NCBI GenBank assembly: GCA_026985095.1
Contig: JALSQW010000032.1
Location: forward strand, 1-60,889
Direction of reading: 5' to 3'
DNA from: Acidimicrobiia bacterium
GTDB lineage: Bacteria; Actinomycetota; Acidimicrobiia; Spongiisociales; UBA5794
Length of the DNA: 60,889 bases
The first letter of the stretch is position 1. The number at the start of each line of letters is the position of its first letter. Positions 25,349 to 33,683 of the stretch are shown here, piece after piece. The notes below the pieces were generated by a model, which saw nothing but the letters and a program-made list of their open reading frames with translations, was not told the origin of the DNA and ran no database searches. A program made the translations under genes and the position numbers.

Positions 25349-26293
25349 ATGCGGAGGATCCTCGTCACCGGCGCTTCGACGTGGGTGGGTACGCGGCTGG
25401 TGCGCGCCCTCGAGCGGCGCGCCGGGGTCATGGTCTTCGCCGTCGACGAGGTGCCCCCGACGGAGAGGTTCACCTGCGAGTTCCGCACGATGAGTCTCGA
25501 CCGTCTCGAGTTCGCTCGCCATCTCCTCGGCGTCAGACCCCACGCCGTCGTCCATCTCCAGACCATCGACCGTTCGGCCGAACTCGGGGCGGACCGCGTC
25601 CACGAGGAGGCCGTGGTGGGCTCCCAGGCATTGTTCGGCGCGATCGGTCGATGCACGACCGTCAGCCAGATCATCGTCCGCTCCGACTCGGCGGTGTACG
25701 GAGCGGGTCCCAGGAACCCGTCGGTGCTCGGCGAAGCGACCGTGGCGCACGGTCGTCGGCATCGCCACCAACGCGATCTGGAGGACATGGAGCGTCACGT
25801 CCTGGCGATGGCGGCGATCCACGAGCACGTCCACTACACGATCCTGCGTCCGGCGCCGCTGTTCGGTCCCGACAACCCGAGCGCCCTGGCCCGGTACCTG
25901 AAGATGGCGACGGTACCGACCCGCATGGGCTTCGATCCTCGTCTCCAGCTCCTCCACGAGGACGACGCCGTCGACGTCTACCTGCATCTCTTGGACCATC
26001 CCACCGAAGGCGTGTTCAACCTCGCTGCCCCTGGGCAGCTCTACCTGAGCCGGATCCTGCGTCTGGGTCGACGGCTGGCCCAGCCCCTGCCGCGCCCCGC
26101 CTTCCGCCGTGCTCAGCGCGGCTTGGCACGGGCCGGCCGAGGGCTGCCGGCCTCCGACCTCGACCTACTCCAGCACGGTCGGGTGATGGACACCACGCGG
26201 ATGCGCCGTGATCTGGGGTTCGTCCCCCGGTACACGTGCCGCCAGACGGTGCTGTCGGGCTACGGGAGGCATCCGGGAGACGGGGGCCCATGA
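25349..26293 (+). CDS. NAD-dependent epimerase/dehydratase family protein (SDR)
   Basis: 314 residues of the extended short-chain dehydrogenase fold. The N-terminal motif is ILVTGASTWVGTRLVRAL, and YTILRPAPLFGP is recognisable. The usual catalytic YxxxK is not obvious; near that place the sequence reads RHQRDLEDMERHVLAM, so activity may differ from a sugar epimerase. I chose the ATG at 25349, with TAGCCT 7 nt upstream. It is coupled by ATGA to the acyltransferase that follows. Confidence 0.8.
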   Translation: MRRILVTGASTWVGTRLVRALERRAGVMVFAVDEVPPTERFTCEFRTMSLDRLEFARHLLGVRPHAVVHLQTIDRSAELGADRVHEEAVVGSQALFGAIGRCTTVSQIIVRSDSAVYGAGPRNPSVLGEATVAHGRRHRHQRDLEDMERHVLAMAAIHEHVHYTILRPAPLFGPDNPSALARYLKMATVPTRMGFDPRLQLLHEDDAVDVYLHLLDHPTEGVFNLAAPGQLYLSRILRLGRRLAQPLPRPAFRRAQRGLARAGRGLPASDLDLLQHGRVMDTTRMRRDLGFVPRYTCRQTVLSGYGRHPGDGGP

Positions 26294-27459
26294 GCCGGTT
26301 CGACGACCTCACCAAGCGAGAGCTCCTGGCGCGTGCGGCCGAGGCGGGGATCCGGGGTCGTTCGCGGATGCGCAAGGCGGAGCTGATCGCAGCCTTGGAA
26401 GCCGCCGGCGAGCCGCCTCCGGCGACGTCCGACGAGGTCCCACCCGCGGCGTTGGCATCGGCCCACGTCCGGAGGGAGGCGCTGGCGGACCGCCTCCGGG
26501 GGTTCGTCGATCCGACGAGACGATGCCGGTGGAGGACCGTCGAGGGACATGTGTGCGGGTTGCCCGTCGTCGTCGGCGACGTCCGGTGCGCCCTGCACGG
26601 GGGGATCGATCTGTACGACGTGGCCGTGCCGGTGACCGGCGAGCTCGGGATCCACACGTGGCCGACGCTGGCACGGCATCTCCTGCTGGCGACCTACGAC
26701 ATCGACCCCATCGGCCTGGACCCGCTGGTCACCGAGATGGTCTGGCATGTGCTCAACACGTTGTACTTCGAGTACTTCCGGGTCGAGGTGGAGGGCATCG
26801 AACACGTGCCCATGGACGGTCCGGCGCTGCTGGTCGCGAACCACGGCGGGGCAGCACTTCCCTATGACGGGATGATGCTGGCGTTGTCGGTGTTCAACGA
26901 AGCCGCGCGGCCACGCCGGGTCCGGGTCGTCGGAACCGAGATCTTCGGCATGCTCCCATTCGTCTCGCATCTGTACCGGAAGGCCGGGGGTGCGTACGCC
27001 GCCCGGGCGGATGCCGAGTACCTGCTGGGCAAGGGGGCGCTGGTCGGGGTCTTCCCCGAGGGCGAGCGCGGGTTCATGAAGCCGATCTGGCAGGCCTACG
27101 AGGTGCAACGTTTCGGGAGGGGCGGGTTCGTCGACCTGGCCGAGCGAACGGGTTCACCCATCGTTCCGGTGGCGATCGTCGGGTCCGAGGAGGTGCATCC
27201 GGCCATCACCGTCTCCGAGCGTCTCGCCCAGCTCGTTCGGTTGCTCTTCCCGGACCAACGGGTCGAGGCCATCGCGGTGTTCCTCAACCCCATCCCTCTA
27301 CCGGTCAAGTGGCACATCCGGTTCCTGCCTGCCGTGGCGGCTTCGCATCCGGGGACGCGCCCCGATCCCCTCGCCACCCTGGAGCGGACCGAGGCCATCC
27401 GCTCGACGATCCAGGGCGCCTTGAACGACATCCTGGAGCACCGTCGGACGGCGTTCTGA
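26290..27459 (+). CDS. Acyltransferase (MGAT/PlsC-like) with N-terminal SAP-like segment
   Basis: 389 residues. Residues 5-40 (TKRELLARAAEAGIRGRSRM) look like a SAP/Rho-N-type helical segment that is unusual on a lipid enzyme. The acyltransferase domain (about 160-370) has VANHGGAALPYDG, then VGVFPEGERG and PIVPVAIVGSEE. The His-to-Asp spacing is longer than the classic HX4D and is closer to MGAT-like members. It probably acylates a glycerolipid or related alcohol at the membrane. It is coupled to the preceding epimerase-like gene. Confidence 0.8.
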   Translation: MSRFDDLTKRELLARAAEAGIRGRSRMRKAELIAALEAAGEPPPATSDEVPPAALASAHVRREALADRLRGFVDPTRRCRWRTVEGHVCGLPVVVGDVRCALHGGIDLYDVAVPVTGELGIHTWPTLARHLLLATYDIDPIGLDPLVTEMVWHVLNTLYFEYFRVEVEGIEHVPMDGPALLVANHGGAALPYDGMMLALSVFNEAARPRRVRVVGTEIFGMLPFVSHLYRKAGGAYAARADAEYLLGKGALVGVFPEGERGFMKPIWQAYEVQRFGRGGFVDLAERTGSPIVPVAIVGSEEVHPAITVSERLAQLVRLLFPDQRVEAIAVFLNPIPLPVKWHIRFLPAVAASHPGTRPDPLATLERTEAIRSTIQGALNDILEHRRTAF

Positions 27460-27477
27460 GGCCGAGCACGACAGGTG

Positions 27478-27513
27478 CTTGCATTTGCAAGCGTTTTGCG
27501 ATATACTTGCAAG
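27478..27513 (+). promoter_or_regulatory. Near-consensus promoter with embedded palindromic operators (XRE gene)
   Basis: TTGCAT (27479-27484) and TATACT (27502-27507) are spaced 17 bp. The -35 box lies inside the palindrome CTTGCA-TT-TGCAAG (27478-27491), and the -10 box is followed by CTTGCAAG (27506-27513). The same CTTGCA/TGCAAG element at both boxes suggests autorepression by the XRE protein. The ATG at 27518 is 10 nt after the -10 box. Confidence 0.8.
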
Positions 27514-27517
27514 CAGT

Positions 27518-27868
27518 ATGAAGACGCACCTGACCGACGTGGGCACGTTCATCCGGGAACAGCGCGAGAAGAGCGCCATGTCCCTGCGCAAGCTGGCCGA
27601 CCAGGCAGGGATCTCGAACCCCTATCTGTCGCAGATCGAACGAGGACTCCGTCGCCCATCGGCCGACATCCTCAAGTCGATCGCCCGCGCCCTGTCCATC
27701 AGCGTCGAGACGCTGTACGAGAGAGCCGGGTTGCTCGACGGGATCCCGCGATCAGGGGTGATCTCGGCGATCGCATCCGACCCGGCACTCACGACGAGTC
27801 AGAAACAGGCCCTGACGGAGATCTACCAGAGCTTCGTCAACGACACCCAGAAGGAGGAGTCATCATGA
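27518..27868 (+). CDS. XRE-family transcriptional regulator
   Basis: 116 residues with an N-terminal helix-turn-helix (about 6-62): GTFIREQREKSAMSLRKLAD, then QAGISNPYLSQIERG. The C-terminal tail is helical with no ligand domain visible. It is followed by ATGA overlap with the HbhA-like gene. In mycobacteria an XRE gene also precedes hbhA, so the pairing looks conserved. The palindromes in its own promoter indicate autoregulation. Confidence 0.9.
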   Translation: MKTHLTDVGTFIREQREKSAMSLRKLADQAGISNPYLSQIERGLRRPSADILKSIARALSISVETLYERAGLLDGIPRSGVISAIASDPALTTSQKQALTEIYQSFVNDTQKEESS

Positions 27869-28422
27869 CACCCACCATCCAGATCCCCAAAGAGCAGGTC
27901 ACGAAGGCCTTCTACGCGCTCCTGGGCGCGCCGGTCCTCACCACCGCCAAGCTGCGTGAGCTGAGCAAGGAAGTCGGCCGGGACCTCTCCAAGGAGCTGT
28001 CCGGCCTCGGCGTCGACGAGTTCGCTGCCGAGGGCGAGAAGCTGGCCGGCCGCCTCCAGGACCGAAAGGTCGTCGAGCAGGTCCAACACAGGGTCGAGGA
28101 CGTTCAGGCCAAGGTCGACGTGGAGCAGCTCCAGGTCCAGGTCGAGAAGCTCCGCGACCAGCTCGAGAGCGTCCTGGCCAACTGGCGAGAGACCTTCGCT
28201 CCCGTCGAGAAGCGCTCGACGGTGAACCGCGTGCCGGTGGAAGCCGAAGAGCCGGTCCCCGACAAGACCGCCCCCAAGAAGACCGCCGCTCGCAAGACGA
28301 CAGCCAAGAAGCCGGCAGCCAAGAAGACGACGGCCAAGAAGTCGACGGCCAAGAAGACCGCCGCTCGCAAGACGACGGGCAGCAAGTCGGCCAAGACGGC
28401 CACCACGGCTCCCAAGGCCTGA
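27865..28422 (+). CDS. HbhA-like protein with Lys/Ala-rich tail
   Basis: 185 residues. The N-terminal two-thirds is predicted coiled coil (KLRELSKEVGRDLSKELSG and repeated VEQVQHRVEDVQ). The last 60 residues are repeats of KKTA, RKTT and AKKP like those of HbhA or histone-H1-like proteins, which bind heparan sulfate, lipid droplets or DNA. The actual partner here is unknown. AAGGAGGAG at 27851-27859 fixes the start. It is coupled to the XRE gene and ends before a strong terminator. Confidence 0.8.
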   Translation: MTPTIQIPKEQVTKAFYALLGAPVLTTAKLRELSKEVGRDLSKELSGLGVDEFAAEGEKLAGRLQDRKVVEQVQHRVEDVQAKVDVEQLQVQVEKLRDQLESVLANWRETFAPVEKRSTVNRVPVEAEEPVPDKTAPKKTAARKTTAKKPAAKKTTAKKSTAKKTAARKTTGSKSAKTATTAPKA

Positions 28423-28443
28423 ATCCCGCGCAGCCGGGAACCC

Positions 28444-28468
28444 GAAGGCCCCCTCGACGGGGGCCTTC
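28444..28468. terminator. Bidirectional hairpin terminator
   Basis: GAAGGCCCCC pairs perfectly with GGGGGCCTTC (10 bp, loop TCGAC). It lies between the convergent HbhA-like and DUF4332 genes. Confidence 0.75.
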
Positions 28469-28490
28469 GCCGCGTCGCCGGCGCCGGGCG

Positions 28491-28892
28491 TCAGATGACG
28501 AGGGGATCGATCTCCTTGGCCGCCGACACCCACTTCGTGACCATGCCGATCGTGGGCAACCGCCGGACATGGCGGTTCAACACGTTGGCATCGGCCATAG
28601 CGTCGAGGAGCCGTTGGGGATTCCGCCGTCGAAGGTCCTTGATGGTCTCCACACCGGCCACCTCCAGCAAGGTCACGTACTCGGTCCCGATGCCCTTGAT
28701 CCGCATCAGGTCGGCCCTGTGGACCCACCGGAGGAGGTCCTTCTCACCCAGCCCGGTCGCCTTGGCGAGGAGTCGGCGACCCTTCTGATCGGCACCGGTA
28801 CGGAGCAACGCCTGGGTCGTTCGGATGCGAGCCTTGCGTAGCTTGGTGGCGCTCTTGTGATCCAAGCCGCCGATCGCGTCGATCGATGCCAT
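28491..28892 (-). CDS. DUF4332-type helix-hairpin-helix protein
   Basis: 133 residues. IGGLDHKSATKLRKARIRTT and IKGIGTEYVTLLEVAGVETI are two helix-hairpin-helix-like units of the kind found in DUF4332 proteins, which resemble non-catalytic DNA-binding repeats. No catalytic residues are apparent. The ATG at 28892 with a purine-rich GGGACGGAG just upstream is preferred over a longer frame whose extra N-terminus is low in complexity. Confidence 0.75.
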   Translation of the reverse strand: MASIDAIGGLDHKSATKLRKARIRTTQALLRTGADQKGRRLLAKATGLGEKDLLRWVHRADLMRIKGIGTEYVTLLEVAGVETIKDLRRRNPQRLLDAMADANVLNRHVRRLPTIGMVTKWVSAAKEIDPLVI

Positions 28893-28994
28893 CTCCGTCC
28901 CTTCCGATCGCTGCACTGGCCGGGATCGGCCCCCTCCGACAAGCGGCAAGCCTACCGAACGCCATCGGGCCCCGCCATGCGGCTCCGGCGGGTC

Positions 28995-29615
28995 CTACCG
29001 TCGCCGAAGCGGCAGATCGTCGATCGTCCGCACCCGTCGCGGAGCCGCCCGATCGACATGCACGAGCTCGAGCCCCGCGTGGCTGGCCAGCAGCGCCGGG
29101 AGATCCACCTCCCCCTCCACACCGAGCAGATCCGGGAGGAGCTCCCTGCCCACGACGACCGGCCATCCGGCGGCATAGCGGTACCGAGGGGCAACACCGG
29201 ACCGAGGAACCGAACGCCACCGCTCGACGAGCGCGGCCACGACCGATGCCGGAACGTCGAGGACGTCCCCAGGCAGGACCACCACCGCCGGCGCCGTCGA
29301 CTCCCGCCACACCGTGTCCATCCCGGCCCGCAGCGGAGACGCCGAGCCTTCCTCCCATCCTTCGTCCACCACCACGATCGCATCGGTCACGTCGACCCGC
29401 TCGAGGATCTCCTCGGCGTCGGGACCGACCACGACGACGATCTCGTCCACCGGCCACGAGCGAACCGACTCGAGAACCCGCCCCAGCAGCGGCGAACCCC
29501 CGACATCGGCCACGTATCGGGAACCGGAGAACCCCGAGGCCGCATCGGGCTCGTCGGCGGCCAGCACGAGCGCGACGGCAGCCGGACGGCCCGCCGAGGT
29601 CGCCTCCTCGGTCAC
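28995..29615 (-). CDS. MobA/CoxI-like nucleotidyltransferase, motif degenerate
   Basis: 206 residues of the Rossmann-type nucleotidyltransferase fold: VALVLAAD at the start, VGGSPLLGRVLESVRS, DEIVVVVGPDAEEI and VVVLPGDVLDVPASVVAAL. The glycine-rich nucleotide loop (normally LAAGxGxRxG) reads LAADEPDAASGFSGSR, so the usual nucleotide contacts are changed. It may be a divergent molybdenum-cofactor cytidylyl- or guanylyltransferase, or inactive. It overlaps the eRF1-like gene by 4 bp (ATGA). Confidence 0.65.
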   Translation of the reverse strand: MTEEATSAGRPAAVALVLAADEPDAASGFSGSRYVADVGGSPLLGRVLESVRSWPVDEIVVVVGPDAEEILERVDVTDAIVVVDEGWEEGSASPLRAGMDTVWRESTAPAVVVLPGDVLDVPASVVAALVERWRSVPRSGVAPRYRYAAGWPVVVGRELLPDLLGVEGEVDLPALLASHAGLELVHVDRAAPRRVRTIDDLPLRRR

Positions 29616-30766
29616 TGGGCCAGCTCGGCAGGGATCTTGAAACGGAGGAACGCCCCGACCTCGTAGGGAACCAGTTCGGTCTCGGTCGTCACGTAGTGCA
29701 CCTCACCACCGCCTTCGCGGACCGCTTCGGCGACGGCATCGAGGATATCGGGGACCTCCTCCATCGAGGCCCCGCACACCGGGCACGTCGCCTCACCGTT
29801 GATGGACAGGAACCCGCATGCCGGACATCGAGAGCCCGGCCTGGTCGTCTGGCCCTGCACCAACAGCACGTCGACGGCTCGCTCGTTGACCCTCGGCACC
29901 ACCTCGCCGAGACCCAAGACCGCGTCGCCGCCGGAGCGAGCGACATCCACCAGCTTGGCCACCTCCTCGCTCTGGGTTCGGCGTTCCCAGTCGTCGACGA
30001 CCTCCGCGGCCGCCGCCAGGACCTTGGCCGGAGTCATCGTCCCCGGATCGATGGTGAACGTTCCCGCCACCAACGGCGCCAGGTCGGGATGCAGGCTCTC
30101 GACGAGCCCCTCGGTGTGCTCGCGATGGCCCCCCACGATGAGAAGATCGAACCCGCGCTCGTCGCGCCACAGCTGGTAGAGGCGGGCGCCGATCCCGCGG
30201 TAGTGCCGTTGCAGCACCTCGTCGGCACGGTTCCTGACCCGATGCTCCTCCAAGCCGTACCAGCCACCGAAGTTGTCCTTCCGGATCTCCTCCTCGGCCA
30301 TCTCCTCCCACGTCTGCAGCTCGCCTTGGTAGAAGCGGAAGATGTGCGCGTAGCGACGGTCGACGACGACCACGGCGAAACGCTTGAAGTAGTCGAGCAT
30401 CGCGTCCAACGGCCCCATGTACGGGGTGGCGTCGACCACGGCCCGGTCGCGCACGGGCGCCGGAAGACTGAGGTACTCCTCGATCCCGGCCGCCTCCGAG
30501 CGGATGATCGCGACCCCGCGACCGAGGTCCTCGGCGATCCTGCCCGTCATCGACAAGATCGCCTCGATGTCCGCCTTCACCGACATCTTGTCCCCACGGT
30601 CCATGGCCTCGGCGCGTTCGGCGATCGGATCGAGCAGGTCCTTGAGACGGGGAGAGATCGCCCGCAGCGTCCCCACACCGGGACGCAGCCCGATGTACAC
30701 CGATACGACGGGAGCGCCGTCGGCGTCCAGTCCACGAAGCCGTTCGATCGTCTCGGAGTCGAGCAC
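29612..30766 (-). CDS. Bacterial eRF1-like (baeRF) protein with zinc ribbon
   Basis: 384 residues. The middle part (VVVVDRRYAHIFRFYQGELQ, then FDLLIVGGHREHTEGLVESL) matches the eRF1 domain 2/3-like fold of bacterial and archaeal release-factor relatives. A C-terminal zinc ribbon has CPACG and CPVCG. These proteins are thought to act in ribosome rescue or stress responses. The GTG start has GGAGGTG about 4 nt upstream. Confidence 0.8.
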   Translation of the reverse strand: MLDSETIERLRGLDADGAPVVSVYIGLRPGVGTLRAISPRLKDLLDPIAERAEAMDRGDKMSVKADIEAILSMTGRIAEDLGRGVAIIRSEAAGIEEYLSLPAPVRDRAVVDATPYMGPLDAMLDYFKRFAVVVVDRRYAHIFRFYQGELQTWEEMAEEEIRKDNFGGWYGLEEHRVRNRADEVLQRHYRGIGARLYQLWRDERGFDLLIVGGHREHTEGLVESLHPDLAPLVAGTFTIDPGTMTPAKVLAAAAEVVDDWERRTQSEEVAKLVDVARSGGDAVLGLGEVVPRVNERAVDVLLVQGQTTRPGSRCPACGFLSINGEATCPVCGASMEEVPDILDAVAEAVREGGGEVHYVTTETELVPYEVGAFLRFKIPAELAQ

Positions 30767-30915
30767 CCGTCACCTCCAGTCGAGCGGGCAGTACATCCAT
30801 GAGGCTACCGGTGGCCGCGTCCCACCGGGAGAGGCCAACGTCCCTCCGCACCGGGACCGGAGAGCCGCGAGTCTCTAGGCTGGTCCGAACCCCGAGTGAC
30901 GATGGAGGTGACGAG

Positions 30916-32028
30916 GTGATCGTCGGCGTACCGACCGAGATCAAGACGGAGGAGTACCGGGTGGCGATCACCCCCGTCGGCGTCCGGGAGTTGACCGGCC
31001 ACGGGCACGAGGTCGTGGTGCAGGCCGGAGCAGGCGAAGGCTCCTCGATCCCGGACGACGACTATCGCGCCGTAGGCGCCCAGATCGTCTCCACCGCCGG
31101 CGAGATCTTCGGTCGTGCCGACATGATCATGAAGGTCAAGGAACCCCAACCGTCGGAGATCGCCATGCTCCGACCCGGCCAGATCCTGTTGACCTACCTC
31201 CATCTCGCCGCGTACCCCGCCGAGGCGAAGGGACTCGTGGACTCGGGCGCCATCGCCATCGCCTACGAGACGGTCCAGCTGCCCTCCGGCGAGCTGCCGT
31301 TGCTGGCACCCATGAGCGAGATCGCCGGGCGCATGGCCACGCAAGCAGGCGCTCACCATCTCGAGAAGCCCGCCGGCGGGAGGGGGCTCCTCATCGGCGG
31401 GGTCGCGGGTGTGCCCCCGGCCCGGGTGCTCGTCCTGGGTGCGGGCAACGCCGGACGCAACGCCGCCGCCATCAGCTCCGGGATGGGGGCCGAGGTCCTG
31501 GTCCTCGACCTCAACGTCGATCGCCTTCGCCACATCGATGAGGTCTTCCACGGCCGCATCATCACCGTCAAGTCGTCCATGCACGCCATCGACGAGCTCG
31601 TCCCGACCGCCGACCTCATCGTCGGCGCGGTCCTCGTCGCCGGGGCCAGGGCACCGGTGATCGTGTCCGACGAACACGTTGCGTCGATGCGGCCCGGCAG
31701 CGTCATCGTCGACATCTCGATCGATCAGGGGGGATGTATCGCCACCTCCCGGGAGACCTCCCATCAGGAACCCACCTACGTCGAGCACGGGGTCGTGCAC
31801 TATGCGGTCGGCAACATCCCCGGGGCCGTTCCGAACACCTCCACCTATGCGTTGACCAACGCCACGATGCCCTACGCGGTCGCCATCGCCGATGGGCTCG
31901 GCCAGGCTCTCGAGCGGTATCCCGAACTCCTCCCTGGCCTCAACGTCGCCCGCGGAGCGGTCACCCATCCGGCGGTCGCCGAGTTCCTCGGCACCGACTA
32001 CGTGCCGCCCACCGAGGCGCTCACCTGA
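30916..32028 (+). CDS. ald: Alanine dehydrogenase
   Basis: 370 residues, the standard length. It interconverts alanine and pyruvate with NAD and ammonium. The N-terminal MIVGVPTEIKTEEYRVAITP type signature is here VIVGVPTEIKTEEYRVAITP, followed by MKVKEPQ, the NAD-binding VLVLGAGNAGRNAA and VDISIDQGGCIATSRETSHQ. The GTG start is supported by GGAGGTGA at 30904-30911. TAGGCT (30876-30881) is a candidate -10 box. Mycobacterial ald is induced under nutrient or oxygen limitation, but no such site is visible here. Confidence 0.95.
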   Translation: MIVGVPTEIKTEEYRVAITPVGVRELTGHGHEVVVQAGAGEGSSIPDDDYRAVGAQIVSTAGEIFGRADMIMKVKEPQPSEIAMLRPGQILLTYLHLAAYPAEAKGLVDSGAIAIAYETVQLPSGELPLLAPMSEIAGRMATQAGAHHLEKPAGGRGLLIGGVAGVPPARVLVLGAGNAGRNAAAISSGMGAEVLVLDLNVDRLRHIDEVFHGRIITVKSSMHAIDELVPTADLIVGAVLVAGARAPVIVSDEHVASMRPGSVIVDISIDQGGCIATSRETSHQEPTYVEHGVVHYAVGNIPGAVPNTSTYALTNATMPYAVAIADGLGQALERYPELLPGLNVARGAVTHPAVAEFLGTDYVPPTEALT

Positions 32029-32044
32029 CGTCCCGAGCGGCGGG

Positions 32045-32527
32045 TCAGTCGGTCACCTCGACGACGTCGGCAGCCAGCACCGAACGGGCCCGCAGCCTCG
32101 CCCACCACAGGTAGAGCGCGGTCGCTGCGTACACGATCGCGGCGGAGGCTTGGAACCACAGGTCGCCGATCCCCTCCCCGGCCTGCCATGAGAACACCAA
32201 CGCGGCCGCGGCGAAGGTCATCTGCAGCGAACCGACGGTCACGAAATAGGCCCGCCCGTATGGCCGCGCCATCACCAGCAACCCCGACACGCCCCAGGCC
32301 ACGAGAATCGCACCGACCCAGCGCAACCCGGCGAAGTCGCGAGCCACGATGCTCGGCACACCGATGGTCTCGAAGAACCCCACCGGGACGAGCAGGATCG
32401 GCACCCCCACCAGCAGGTTCACGAACACGTACGTGACGAGCGCCATCCGAAGGGTGTCGGCTGGATCCCTCCGCCGAACGGACGGTTCCGGTCTCGCGTC
32501 TTCGGTATGGCCGTCGTCGTGTTCCAC
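32045..32527 (-). CDS. Four-helix membrane protein, unknown
   Basis: 160 residues with an acidic N-terminus and four hydrophobic helices (about 28-48, 70-85, 93-112, 120-140). I do not recognise the family. It starts 1 nt after the DUF2017 stop, so it is the last gene of the HTH-clpS-DUF2017 operon. It is convergent with ald. Confidence 0.7.
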   Translation of the reverse strand: MEHDDGHTEDARPEPSVRRRDPADTLRMALVTYVFVNLLVGVPILLVPVGFFETIGVPSIVARDFAGLRWVGAILVAWGVSGLLVMARPYGRAYFVTVGSLQMTFAAAALVFSWQAGEGIGDLWFQASAAIVYAATALYLWWARLRARSVLAADVVEVTD

Positions 32528-32528
32528 G

Positions 32529-32993
32529 CTATCGCTCCTCCATCATGGTGGTGACCAACAGCTCCTGGATCGCACCCAGCCAGGCGACCATGCCCAGCTC
32601 CGGTCGATCCTCGACGGCACGCTCCCAGTGGTCGTCGTCGCCGACCGTGATCCCACAACGGGCCGCCAGGACGAGTCGGGCGTCCCCGATCACCCGGAGC
32701 CACGCCTCGGCGTCGGCCTCCGACAGGGTCTCGGCGGTCCGTACCGTCGCCTCGAACCGGTCCCGGTCGGCGGAGCGCGCGGCGTCGAGGTCCGCTCCGG
32801 TGAGGCGCCGGAACTCGAGATCGGCCACGGGATCGTCGAGGACCCCAGGCGGCGACAGCCGCCGGGCGGCGGGGTCGCCCGCGTCCCGTCCCACGGTCGC
32901 CAACCACGACGGGAGGGTCGCCAGTACCGTACGCGCGGCCGGCTCCAAGCCCACCTCGATGATCCCTCCCCGGCGCCGGAACGCGACGGTCAT
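32529..32993 (-). CDS. DUF2017 family protein
   Basis: 154 residues. It has the features of actinobacterial DUF2017: AFRRRGGIIEVGLEPAA at the start, DPVADLEFRRLTG, and LGAIQELLVTTMMEER at the end. Members commonly sit next to clpS; function is unknown. Its ATG overlaps the clpS stop (ATGA). Confidence 0.85.
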   Translation of the reverse strand: MTVAFRRRGGIIEVGLEPAARTVLATLPSWLATVGRDAGDPAARRLSPPGVLDDPVADLEFRRLTGADLDAARSADRDRFEATVRTAETLSEADAEAWLRVIGDARLVLAARCGITVGDDDHWERAVEDRPELGMVAWLGAIQELLVTTMMEER

Positions 32994-33280
32994 GCCCGTT
33001 CCATCGTCGCCCACAGGCCGTGGTGATGGAGTCGATGCACATGGACCTCGGCCTGCTCACGCGGGGCGGTCGCCACGACGGCACGACCCGAGCGGTGCAC
33101 GGTCAACATCAGCTCCGTGGCCCGTCCCTTCGGGTACCCGAACACCTTGCGGAACACCCACACGACGTACGACATGAGGTTCACCGGATCGTTCCAGACG
33201 ACGATGTTCCAGCCCCGATCGTGCTGCCGTCGATCGGATGGCGCCACCTCCCGGGTGGGCGCCGCCGGCGCCGCGGTCAT
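32990..33280 (-). CDS. clpS: ATP-dependent Clp protease adaptor ClpS
   Basis: 96 residues. The core NIVVWNDPVNLMSYVVWVFR, then TELMLTVHRSGRAVV and HRLHHHGLWATME, contains the residues that bind N-degron side chains. ClpS delivers such substrates to ClpA/ClpC. The start is ATG at 33280, overlapping the upstream HTH gene stop (ATGA). Confidence 0.93.
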   Translation of the reverse strand: MTAAPAAPTREVAPSDRRQHDRGWNIVVWNDPVNLMSYVVWVFRKVFGYPKGRATELMLTVHRSGRAVVATAPREQAEVHVHRLHHHGLWATMERA

Positions 33281-33501
33281 CCTGACCCCTCGACCTGCCT
33301 GACCCGCGCCTGAGCCCGCTGCTCGTTGATCCAGTCCTCGAAGTCCCGGCGGGCGACCCGCCATTCGCGACCGAACTTGACCGCCGGGAGCGTCCCCGAT
33401 CGGAGCTGGCTGGTCACCACGAACGTCGACACGCCCATGTACTCGCAGATGTCCGCGACCGTGAGCCATTCCTTCGGCAGGTCCACCGTGATCCGCTCCA
33501 T
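33277..33501 (-). CDS. Small excisionase/BldC-like HTH protein
   Basis: 74 residues consisting of one winged helix-turn-helix of the MerR/excisionase type: LPKEWLTVADICEYMGVSTF, then SQLRSGTLPAVKFGREWRV and FEDWINEQR. Such proteins bind DNA as small regulators. I chose the ATG at 33501, which gives the usual N-terminus. It leads the clpS operon. Confidence 0.85.
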   Translation of the reverse strand: MERITVDLPKEWLTVADICEYMGVSTFVVTSQLRSGTLPAVKFGREWRVARRDFEDWINEQRAQARVRQVEGSG

Positions 33502-33683
33502 ACCCACAGTTCTACCCGTTCCCGCCCGCCCAGTCCAGATGACCGGGGCCCACCGCGACGCTTGCGTTCCCCCCCGGGCACCACCTATCGTGGTGCTTCG
33601 CAGTCTCTCTGTGACCAACCCGGTCGCGCTGTTTGGGTCGTAGGGGCCGATACGGAGCGGAGCGTCCCGGGAAGGTTGAAGCG

